Source of the DNA: Galbula dea
Taxonomy: Eukaryota > Chordata > Aves > Piciformes > Galbulidae
Length of the DNA: 64,000 bases
Assembly: GCA_013399015.1 (NCBI GenBank)
Contig: VWZX01009005.1
Location: forward strand, 2,378,716 to 2,442,715
Direction: 5' to 3'
Made by a program: the position numbers and the translations under genes
Part shown: positions 47,831 to 57,860 of the stretch, one piece after another
Position numbering within the stretch: position 1 is the stretch's first letter
How the letters are laid out: each line of letters starts with the position of its first letter
Notes under the pieces: model-generated
Told to the model about the DNA's origin: nothing
The model's database searches: none
The model's input: the letters and a program-made list of their open reading frames with translations, nothing else

Positions 47831-50800
47831 GATAAAGCAAGGCTTAAGCTTCCACCTTTTTTTCTTTCTTTCTTTACAGAAAGAAGACTGTTCCAAAGTA
47901 CCTGGGTCCTGGGTAAGAACTCTAGGCAAGACAGAGTTCCCTCATATCTCTTTTAAACCTCGTAGGTTTCTGCTCTGGAATTGTCCTATGGATTAAAAAC
48001 CAAACCTTCTTTTCATTATGTGTGGGGTTTTTATCTGGGTCTTCTGGTTCTTGTCAACAGCTTTTGATCATCTTTTACATGTATGAAAAATTGTCTTCCC
48101 TTGCTTATTCTTCTAAGAAAGCTGTCTGATTTTCATTTCTGATAGGATTTATATATATTTTAGATTTCTTCCTTTTTTGAGGATAGTGGAAATGTGCTGT
48201 GTGTTATGTCTGTTTGATATAGCCCTTTCTGATCTAGAGGAAGACTTTAGAATTCTTGCTAGGAGAAAGACAAATCTAATTAAATCTCTATAACAATTGC
48301 TGAAGCAGATAAATAAGTTTTGGTTTGGTTTGATTTGCTTTGGTTTTAAACCAAATAAATTTGGGTATGTGGGTTTTTTCCTGGATAAATATATCTGCAT
48401 TCATAAAAAATTATTGCTTGTTCATAATACTCTGTTTCTGTGAAAACCTTCATACGTTTAGTGATTGTTAGGTAGCAACATAACAGCAAATCACCAGGTT
48501 GTTCAAAATGCCATGTCTCAAGGACATCAGAAAAATTGTTTCTTAGGGGATGGGGAAAAAAATTCCTTTAGTTCATCAATACATTTATTTTTCTTGTCTG
48601 AACTGCTTAACCATTTCATTTGTTTTCCCAAATTTTTAAAATTTAAGAAATACTTCTCTTAAAATAAATCTAATGGTCTGCAGGGTAAATTCTCTTGTAA
48701 GACTATGAATCTTATGTTTTTCCTGTAGTTCAAGTAGAATTTCAGGATTTGAGGATGACATCTTTCTTTGAAAAGCTGAATTCGATTTCCTGAATGAGTG
48801 AGTTTTTCCAACAGTGAACTGTTCTAAGATCAGTCATCATTAAGGCAAATCTCTTCAGAACCATTTCATTTTGTGTCTAATCCTATTGGCTTCAGTTTGG
48901 CAGGAATGAATTTTCCAATTCATATAGAAATGGGAAGCTGTATCTGTCTAAACCCTTTGGTGGAGTGTTCTTACAGTTTAAAGTAGGAGCTTAGGACAGT
49001 TACAGTCTTGGGACACTGGATTTGTTCCAAAGTAACTGAAAACTGGTGTGTGGCCTTAATCCTAGAAACACATTTGCTTTGATGAGGTTGCCTTTTGAAG
49101 AATTGATAGGTTGTCTTATATTTGTAGGTGACTGATAAGGAGGTAAAAGCAGATGAAAATAAGGTATTATAGAATGTTCTTTCTTCATAAAGAAGTTCTT
49201 CAACTAAACTGTTGTCGATGTAAATTATTGAGTTATTAAAGGAAACTGAGTGGATCAGAGCACCAGGAGTCTGTAACAGCAATCAGCCTTTTTTCCTTGA
49301 TACAATACAGTTTGTTAATACATCTGCTGTGTTCATTCCTTCCCTATTCATTGAAAAACTTTTTTTGATGTTCCTTTCTCTGTTTTACATTTCTCTTCAG
49401 TTTGGCTAGGAAACCTAGTTGCAATTCACAACTGTTGGTTCAAATTGCTGTTCCAGAAAGTTCAAACAATGCAGAGGACTAAGTTTTGATAAAAGTGCTT
49501 CAAAATCAAACAGTGTTTGGTAAATGTAGTAGTTGATGGGTTTTACTTTAGGACAGCTGGGAAACTCTAAGATAAACATGAATTTGAAATCCAATTCTGT
49601 GCAGAAACAATCTTCTTAAGTATTAATGACCATATATTTCATTAGTAGTCCCCAGCTAGAAATTACAACTTCATTTTCCAGAAAGAAAAATGACTTTTAA
49701 ATGTTTCATGTGTCAAAGGATGAGATGAAAAACATCATCTTCCTGAAACAAATCAAGGCAATTAATATATCAGGTATTGTATGTTTATGGTAGGCTTCTT
49801 TACAGGACCTGTAAAATTTGAAGATTTGAAAGATTTCCTATTAAATGAGCCTACAGTCTCATCCATGAAGCTTGTAATTTTGTAAAAGGGAACAAAAAGG
49901 CACTAAGTAACTGTTTTTCTGTAACCACCTAGAAATCTCTTGCAGGACAGACCTAATTCAACTAAATGCTTAAGTGCTGACCAATATTCCAAATTATATG
50001 GAAAAAAAAAAGGTACTAAAAAGTGAATAAGTAAATGCATGCAGCTAGAAAATATTAAGTTCTTTATTACAAGATTTTATGATGCAAAGTCATTTCTGTT
50101 CCGTCTCCTGTTCAACTTCCCTGAATAAGCACAAGTGGTTATTTCCAGACCAGGTTGCTTCTTGTGGTACTTCCTGACAAAAACACATACCCATTAAATT
50201 TAGTAGAGTTTGTTACTGCCATTTATTTAAAAATATAGGAATTACTATGCCACTTAAGGTTAACATTTCTTCTATTCAGTCTACAGCAGAGAGGATCTAA
50301 TGTTTCAGATAAAGGTATAAAAAATGTGTAAATTGTCTAATACAGAATAAACATTCCAGACAGGAAGCTTTCCAAATGTTACTCACAGTCTGTCACTTGG
50401 CAGAGGAATTTCAGATTTTGGGTGGGAGAAAAGTTCTCCCTTAATTTTGTCGTACTACTTTTCCTTCCCAAATGTGCTGGCTGGAGAAAAGCATAATTAT
50501 TCTGTTCTAAGATTATCTACAGATAGTTTTCAAAGAGTGAACATTTGCTAATTTCCTTATCGGTATCATATTGTTAAGAGGTACATTGAAGCCTAGTGAT
50601 CAGTAGTATGTTGAGTCTGTTAAGCAGAGTTCATCCCTTGGAAGAAACATATAACATATTTTCAGTTAACAGAATTAAAGTAATGCAGTGTCCTTCCCAC
50701 TGGCATGTCTGCATATCCATGTGTACATAAACACTTTGCAGTACTTGTGCTTAGTGGTTGGTTGTTTTCTTGGTCAGGGTATGTGTCCTGCTGATTTTTG

Positions 50801-51033
50801 GTTTTGCCAAATATAATCACAGCCTAAAACATGCCTGTACTGATGAAGATAGTTTCCTAAGCTGTCCTCTTCTACTGTAAGATGCAGCTAGCCAAAATGA
50901 CACCTCTGTTTAGAAAGGCTTGTTATAACTGGCTTATTTCTGAACTTCTGGAATGACAATATTCTTCATCTAAATATGTTTTTATAGATTGATGAAGGTT
51001 ATCTATTTTGTGCTTATTTATCTTCTTTCAAAG

Positions 51034-52589
51034 GATGATTTTGAGGTAAAATCTGAGGAGCGTGCCAGCGTCATCCAACAACTTGAGCAAACTATTGAGG
51101 ATCTGAGGACCAAAATTGCAGAACTAGAAAAACAATTCCCTGCTGCAGAAGTACAGACTGCTGGGAGGGAGCAGGAAAATGAGCACACGCATGCTGTCTG
51201 CAGGGAACTCGGCAGCATAACTCTTCAGACGAACAAAGAGGAGACCGTTCCCAGGACTGTGTCACAGGCAAGATCTGTACAAACGTCACCAACAGAGGAT
51301 TATTTAACACACATAATGCCTTCAGCCAATGCACTGCCACAGCCACCTCCACCACCCCACTTAGAAGGGAGCAAAAGTGAAGGACCAGCTCTAGACCTGC
51401 AGCCCACGTTTTGTTCTGAAATCTCCTTAATTCTGTCACCGAAGCTAATCTCAGTGCCACTGGATGCAAGCCAATCAGTACAGAGTATGCCACAGTCCCT
51501 TGCATTTGAAGGAGAGACTGGAATGCCAGCTTCCCATCAGCCTCCAAGTACTGTAGATGTGACTTTTGGTGAACATCCTCCTTCTTTGCCCCCAGAGCCC
51601 ACACATAGCATTCTTCCATCGCTGCCAGCCACCCAACAGGCTGCTTCTCTGTCCGGAGCAGATGGCCCTTCCCTTGTCACTCCCATGTCCATGGCACCAG
51701 TACCACCCCCACCCCTGCCAGGCTCAGGACTTCCTTCTTCGGCTGACTCAGCAGTGCCATGCCTGGACCACTCTTTCCCCATGCCACCAGCCCCTCCGCC
51801 TCCTCCACCTTTGCCAACTGAGGAGATACCAATGCTGCCTCCAGCCCCACTTCTCCCATGTGCTGTAGTAGTCCCACCACCACCTCTACCACCACCTTTG
51901 CCTGGAGCAGAAGTCCCATCCTCTGTGTCTCCATGGGTCGTTCCTCCTCCTCCACCACCACCTTTACCTGGGGCTGGTGTCCCTCCACCACCTCCTCCTC
52001 TGCCTGGTCTGAGAATGCCAGTCTCACCTCTGCCTGGATCAGGACTGCCGCAACCTCCGCCACCTCTGCCTGGAGAGGGCGTCCTGCCCCCTCCGCCCCC
52101 TCCACCGCCTCCACCACCTCTGCCTGGGGCAGGTGTCCCCCCTCCACCGCCTCCACCACCTCTGCCTGGGGCAGGTGTCCCCCCTCCACCGCCTCCACCA
52201 CCTTTGCCCGGCGCAGGTGTCCCCCCTCCACCACCTTTGCCCGGCGCAGGTGTCCCCCCTCCACCACCTTTGCCCGGCGCAGGTGTCCCCCCTCCACCAC
52301 CTCTGCCTGGTGCCGGTATCCCTCCTCCACCTCCTCCTTTACCTGGGTTGGGAATGCCACCTCCAGCCCCACCACCTTTGCCTGGAGTAATGCCACCCAT
52401 TCCAGCACCAGCCCAGGGCAGCACCTACCCAACAGTTCCACAGGGTTGCGGATTTCTTCCTCCCCCACTACCGTCTGGTTTATTTGCAATGGGGATGCAT
52501 CAGGAGAAAGGGAGCAGGAAACATGTGGTAGAGCCTTCTCGGCCAATGAAGCCTCTTTACTGGACAAGAATTCAGCTCCACAGTAAAAG
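51034..52589 (+). CDS. FMN2: Formin-2, fifth coding exon (coiled coil, FH1 polyproline domain, start of FH2)
   Basis: A 1556-bp exon encoding residues 649-1166 plus two bases of codon 1167. It opens with a predicted coiled coil (about 657-683, ERASVIQQLEQTIEDLRTKI onward). A less conserved linker follows, including VQTSPTEDY and FCSEISLILSPKLISV. From about 871 to 1100 it becomes the FH1 domain: runs of 4-12 prolines separated by LPG(A/S/L)G. In formins these runs bind profilin-actin and feed subunits to FH2. The block CGFLPPPLPSGLF, then PMKPLYWTRIQLHSK (about 1148-1162), marks the FH2 lasso with its key Trp. The acceptor TTTCAAAG|GAT at 51033 and donor AAAAG|GTAAGG at 52590 are good. The open frame runs upstream to 50989, but those 15 codons are intronic. 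The FH1 DNA contains a homogenised 42/33-bp minisatellite. Confidence 0.96.
52132..52314 (+). repeat. FMN2: Coding minisatellite in FH1 (2 x 42 bp, 3 x 33 bp)
   Basis: Five consecutive repeat units start with ggtgtcccccctccacc at 52132, 52174, 52216, 52249 and 52282, giving spacings of 42, 42, 33, 33 and 33 bp. The 42-bp unit encodes GVPPPPPPPPLPGA and the 33-bp unit GVPPPPPLPGA. The units beginning at 52216 and 52249 are identical through the CCCGGCGCA segment. The 42-bp units differ from the 33-bp ones by one extra ccgcctcca block. The array is flanked by more diverged versions of the same motif, as expected from unequal exchange or replication slippage. Length is always a multiple of 3, so the frame is kept. 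Confidence 0.93.
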
Positions 52590-53703
52590 GTAAGGCATAG
52601 AGTTGTGAAGCAAGTGGTTTCAATTCATGGCAGTCCTGATAGTGTTGTCTGTTATAAAGAAAAGTCTTTATTTACTCCTAGGCAGGTCTCTGAGAACCTC
52701 TATGCAAACAGGATTTTATATGTAATTGGATTTCTAAATGCAGTGACTCATTTTCTTTGAAGTGCACAAACTCTGAGTAATGTTATCTGCATGTGAAAGC
52801 TCTGAAGGCACTGGTTTCAGCTGTCCTTTGGGGTTACATATCATGTGTTGATCAGGTATTGGGCAGTGACTGTGTGCCTCTAAGATTTCTCTGAGATTAT
52901 TTTTAAGATGTCATATTTGTGCTTCCCCTCAACTTTCAAGATAGTGTTGGTCCATCTCTGGAGCATCTTGCAGGCTTTTGTAGTATCTTCCCTGTATAAA
53001 GTATGCTGAACTCATTTTAACCTCTTCTTTCCTGTTCCAGTGACCTAAAAAGGCAGATTCACACTGCAGTTTATTTGCATGGCAGCATAAACCTATTCTA
53101 GTTGCCCTTACTTTGCTATGATGTTAATATGATTTGATATATTTGGGGTTGGTATTTGATGGGTTTTTTTGCTTGTAAAATACCACTCTTGGTCATGAAA
53201 AAAAGTTTGTGTTTAATCTTTTCTTTGTGTCTCTACTGATTGTAAAACCCCTCTGCTGCCATTTAATGATGAATTTCTTCTTTCATGTTCTTGTAACTGT
53301 CACACAGGTGGTCTCCAGATAACTATTTCTACTACTCTGTGTCCATGTCTGTAGGTTTAATAGCCTATGTACAACCTATTTATATTTCTATGTATGTAAA
53401 GTGGTGAATATTGCCTATATACAACCTATTTATATTTCTATGTATGTAAAGTGGTGAATATAGCCTATATACAACCTATTTATATTTCTGTGTATGTAAA
53501 GTGGTGAATATAAGTGAGCCTGACCATTATCATGTGTGGACAAAGAAGCATGGGAGAGAATCAACAGTATGTCTTATCAAAATGTTACTAGTAGAAGTTA
53601 GGCAACAACTTTTCAATTGTTGCTATTTTATTTTCTTCATTCCTCCATTTATGACCTTATTTAGTTTGACATTGCCCTACATAGGTCTTTTGCTTAACTT
53701 TAG
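52590..53703 (+). other. FMN2: FMN2 intron between fifth and sixth coding exons
   Basis: A 1.1-kb intron from GTAAGG at 52590 to CTTTAG at 53703, with a rather weak pyrimidine tract before the acceptor. It contains a 3 x 50-bp tandem repeat at 53361-53510, ending only about 190 bp before exon 6. Confidence 0.9.
53361..53510 (+). repeat. Tandem repeat, three copies of 50 bp
   Basis: The unit starts (t)agcctatgtacaacctat and ends gtaaagtggtgaata. It recurs at 53361, 53411 and 53461 with exact 50-bp spacing and only a few substitutions (tatgtac/tatatac, ttctatg/ttctgtg). Low divergence points to a recent expansion. It encodes nothing evident. An array this short and similar is likely to vary in copy number between individuals. 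Confidence 0.95.
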
Positions 53704-53848
53704 AGATTCTAGTGCTTCACTTGTGTGGGAAAAAATTGAAGAGCCTTCCATAGATTATCATGAGTTTGAAGAACTGTTTTCTAAAACAGCTGTTAAAGAG
53801 AGGAAGAAACCCATTTCGGACACCATTACAAAAACAAAGACTAAACAA
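53704..53848 (+). CDS. FMN2: Formin-2, sixth coding exon (FH2 N-terminal part)
   Basis: A 145-bp exon that completes Arg1167 (AG|A) and encodes residues 1168-1215, beginning DSSASLVWEKIEEPSIDYHE and ending KTKTKQ. This is the formin-2 FH2 lasso/linker region that follows YWTRIQLHSK; FEELFSK and KERKKPISD are strongly family-conserved. In FH2 dimers the lasso encircles the post of the partner subunit. The acceptor is AACTTTAG|AG at 53703 and the donor ACAA|GTGAGT at 53849, out phase 0. The core of FH2 and the C-terminal Spire-interacting tail are not in the window. The frame is also open upstream into the intron to 53501, but that part has no formin similarity. Confidence 0.95.
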
Positions 53849-56800
53849 GTGAGTACTCATTTAATTTCAGATCTTTTCTAGGCTGGTTTCTACATAAAGA
53901 TAGATTTTTGCATGCAGCTGAGGTGAATTTTTCCTGGTGTGAAATTGCCACCATATAGATATACATTAAGTAGATATATATAAGGAGAGAATGTAGGATT
54001 GTTTACAAAGCTCTATATGTTAAAGACTGAAGATTTCTTTTTTTGTAAGTTACTTTTCAGGTATGTATTGTCTTAAAAATTTCTTTGCTTTATCCACTTA
54101 AAAATTAACAAAACCCCAAAATAATTAGGTGTATGTATGGTGTTTTGATATTTGACTGCACATGTGCAATGAGTAGTATATAAGTTATTCTGCTTAATTG
54201 AATAAATTGAATGAGTTGCATATGAGTTACAATGACTTCAGAGAAAAATTGTTTAAGAATCTAAGTTGTAATATTATGCCAGTCATAACAGTTCCAAGTT
54301 TGTGTTGTGTTTATATATATAGTGAATATGGAGTTTATACATATGATAAATGACAAGCACTGTTGGGAAAAAGACATTAATCAAACTGATTTCTTGACGT
54401 GGAATGGTATATAATAACTTAAAAACAGGAAGCATATTTTAAATGTAGAAGTTTAAACCCTGGCATAAGAGAATTGAGTCTGAATGTCTACATGACTAGA
54501 GAGCTGTCATCTTCTTGGTTTCTGTGTGATAAGAAAATTGTGATGGTGCAATAAGGAATTTTCAATGAATCTTTCAGGCTATAGAGGACAATGCTCTTAC
54601 ACAGAATCCTGAAAAGCACTTAAAGTTCTTGTTTTATAATCTTCACATTCTTTTACTCAGTTCAAGACTAGACTTTTCTTTCCATCATCTTTCAACATAC
54701 AGGTTAAAGCTATATAAGTTTTTCCACATTGAATACATGGCAGGACTTTAAAATCTCCATGCAGCAGATCTTAAGTTTGAATGTGACTTCTTCACCTAGT
54801 ACTTACGAAATCTTGCCCCCACAGACATACTGCTCAGCAATATAAATCTGCAGTCACTCTTCACTGTGCTCTAGGCAACAGAACTGGTAGTGATGTTATC
54901 TCAAGGTGTTAGATATAACCTTTATCTGGATGGATGGGAAGGAGAGTGTGGCCACACTCATGTAGCACTTCATCACATACCTGTGAGTTGTAGTAACTGG
55001 GACGGGAAGAAAAGTAACAGTGTTGCTGCTACATTGCTGTTCTACAGCAGATCTGCAAAGTGCAAGACTTTTGCTTTTCTTCTCTCCTTCTAGAAAAAGC
55101 CTTTTTCAATGGTTGTCCTTAACCATACTAGTATGATAGCTCTAAGTAAAAAAAGAGGAGTGATGCCGTGCCTGTGAACTGTTGCTCCATTCACCTTTCA
55201 TGAAGTTTTTATGATATAAAGCTCTAAACAGAGTAGAAATCATAACTCTAATTCTGTAACATACACAGTGACAAAAGACAGACAATGATCACAACTAACC
55301 ATTAGATGTGGGTTTAAATACCAAGAGTATATTTCTTCCAATGCCAAAAATTTAGATATGTTGTCAATGAATAAACAAATATACATAAAACTAAATTAAA
55401 ATGACATTGTTCTTAATTTCTTTGTAAAGAACAAGTTGTTTATGAGACAAAAGTTCCATGCAAAAGTCTCAGGCAATCTAAGCAGGTGTCACCATCTAGA
55501 ACAAGCATTTCTGTGGTGTACCTAAATGGACAGAAGAGAATCCTCAGAATCCTTTGTATGTTTCTCTGCCTGTGCAGAAGACAGAAATTGCCTAATGGCA
55601 AAGTCCAATTTGTTGAACTGGGAGGAATATATCAACTAGACAATTAATCACAGGCTTTCATTAGAACTACAGTTAGAGCTGACATTTATTGCAGATATCA
55701 GAGTTAACTGTTCATATGCACAAATTCAGTTTGGGCTTTTCATAGTATTGACATAAGACAACTGATGTAGAACAGCTTCACAAATGTATTCTATGTACAA
55801 CCCTCTCAGCAGTTAGGAATGCAGGCCTTCATTTTTGAAATTCATTTCATTTATACCACACTAAGCACTTGGATACTGAAGTCCATCAGTATTTAGTGGA
55901 AGAAATAGTTATTTGGGGAAAGCATGGCTGTAATTCCACAAGTATGTTTTTATAGGAATCAAAAAGTGCTGTTTAAGTGGTTCCTGACTTACATGGCTTC
56001 TAGGATAGTTACAGGTCTTGTAAAGATCTTACAAATGGTGTTTTGGTAGTGATTTTTACAGGGTCTTGTTATGCAAAGCAGATGCATTCTGTCACCTGTT
56101 GAGCTGTGGAGGAGCACTGCACATAACAGAACCAAGACCTGCAAAGCTCAGTCTGCTGCTTTCCAGAAATGCTCTAGTTTGGCAATTGGTTTCCCTCCTT
56201 GCATTGATGGGTGGGTGTGCTGAGTGGATGTATTGCATAGATGGATTGGATGTAAAATTTCTAGCTACACTGGAAATAGTAGTCAGGGAAAAAATGCCCA
56301 AATAACTTTCAAATGCATTAAGTATTTCATACTTTACATGAACATCTGATTTTAATAAAACAAAGTTTTTATTGTAAGCTGAAATAAAAATGTATTTACA
56401 GAGGTGGCCATGTGGTGTGTGTAGGGGAAATTCTAGTTAATCTGAAGACATATTTGACAGTTTGGGGATGTTTTAGTGGATGAAAGATTAATTATTTTGA
56501 AGATTGCTGCAGTTCTGCACACAGAACTATTTATATTCTATGCCATAGAGTTATATGAATGTGTTTGCTTGCCTGCTTACATGGATATGCATGATATAAT
56601 GATTTCTAAATGGTGACTCATTCTAAGTGGTAAAATTATCTATATTGCTCTGGATTGTCTTGGATGTTTTTTGGCTAACCATAGAGTTAACTTCACCCTA
56701 CCCCAGTAGTAGTTTCAACTATTTTCTTTCACATGGTCTTCTGCAAATAAGATAATACAACATTAATAACACTTTTGAAACAAAATCAGTAGTACAGCTA

Positions 56801-57240
56801 CCACTGGATGAAGGACATATTAAAAACAAATAAGAGAAATAATGAAGTTTTCATATTTATTTGTGAATGCAGCTGTATCTTTTTCTTACTGTATCTCATT
56901 TGGTGCTACAGTAAAAGCTTTGATTTATTTTGCTGCAATAGATAAATGTCAAATTCTCAGCTGCTGTAAATGTGTGCAGGCTTACTCAATGAGAATGTCT
57001 ACTAACTCTTCAAAGAATGTCCTTTATGGGCTGTATTATAGGTGGGGCTGCCATTGTTACCTATTAAAGTGGTCTGGCTTTTATTATAAGTCCCTGTAGT
57101 TATAACTTTGCCAAAATCTAGCTCTTTAGGCTGCAAGTTTTGTTGGATTGGGTTTTATTTCCCCTCACATTGGGTGTCTCCTTCATTTTGCCAATGTTAA
57201 TAAAGAAAATGAAGTCTAGTTTTGCACATGTCCACAGAGT

Positions 57241-57360
57241 TTCATAGACTTGAAATATGGAAAATTTTATCTGTTATATGTCTTGTTAGTGGTGTGAAGG
57301 GTCATAGAAATGAAATATGGAAAATTTTATCAGTTGTCTGTCTAGTTAGTGGTCTGGAGG
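57241..57360 (+). repeat. Tandem duplication, two copies of 60 bp
   Basis: The halves 57241-57300 and 57301-57360 align base for base at 60-bp spacing. They share tgaaatatggaaaattttat and gttagtggt, with roughly ten scattered differences. This is a local duplication older than the 50-bp repeat at 53361. It has no coding role that I can support. Confidence 0.9.
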
Positions 57361-57835
57361 CTATCTTGAATTTTTTCACTCTAGAGGTTGTATCTCAGTT
57401 CCTATTGCTCAGGAGACACTTCAGGTATAATTCTGAAGATTTTTTTCTAACCTTGTACTGGCAGGTTGGAAAACAGGGGCCAAAAGGAGAGAGGCAAAGG
57501 AAGAGTAAAAAGATGAGTAACTGGGAAGGGAGTGAAGACCTGAGAAGATCTGACAGGTGGAAATATAGAGAATAATAGGTCTGATTCTGTGTCAGCTCTT
57601 ATTCTGTCTAAAGTAACTTCTCGCAGAAACTTTTGAGCCTGTGGTATTCCTGACCTAGATGTTCCTTTCAGCATATGGTAGATCTCATCAAACCTATGGT
57701 GTTTAACCCAAGCAAAGGGTAAAAGCTTGCTCTTGAAGTGTATTATTCAACCAGGCCATATAGTTAAAATATTACTTTTGGTTATGTGGCTAGATGGTAT
57801 TTTTCACAGGACCCTTTTCATAGCTAGCATGGACG

Positions 57836-57860
57836 TAATGATTCTGTGATTCTGTGTGTG
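57836..57860 (+). mobile_element. Possible CR1 tail remnant
   Basis: The short string taatgattctgtgattctgt matches the 3' tail of the CR1 copies at 18846 and 42386, but the body sequence before it is not recognisably CR1. It may be a nearly vanished insertion or a coincidence. Confidence 0.35.

Larger units (their letters stand above)
37612..51033 (+). other. FMN2: FMN2 intron between fourth and fifth coding exons
   Basis: A 13.4-kb intron from GTAAGA at 37612 to TTTCAAAG at 51033. It holds CR1-derived segments at 39290-39404, 40417-40785, 42386-42528 and 42559-42690, and an antisense retroviral integrase remnant at 46850-47830. Very AT-rich stretches lie at about 41680-41800 and 43680-43860. 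Single ambiguous bases occur at 40452 and 47348. I found no additional formin exon. Confidence 0.88.

Noticed and set aside
50989..51033. ATG-initiated hydrophobic leader in front of exon 5 (a possible signal peptide)
   Set aside because: These 15 codons lie before a good TTTCAAAG acceptor and are intronic. The preceding exon joins in frame at 51034, and formin-2 is a cytosolic protein with no signal peptide.
51537..52424. Minus-strand 295-codon glycine-rich reading frame opposite FH1
   Set aside because: It is the complement of CCN-rich polyproline codons, which read as Gly/Ala/Pro on the other strand with no stops. There is no independent start context, splice site or conservation argument. 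The other long frames here (51677-52567 minus, 51858-52586 plus) have the same cause.
53501..53703. Upstream in-frame extension of exon 6 containing a hydrophobic stretch
   Set aside because: It has no formin similarity, while exon 5 joins exon 6 exactly at 53704 in matching phase. The apparent membrane-like segment is translated intron.
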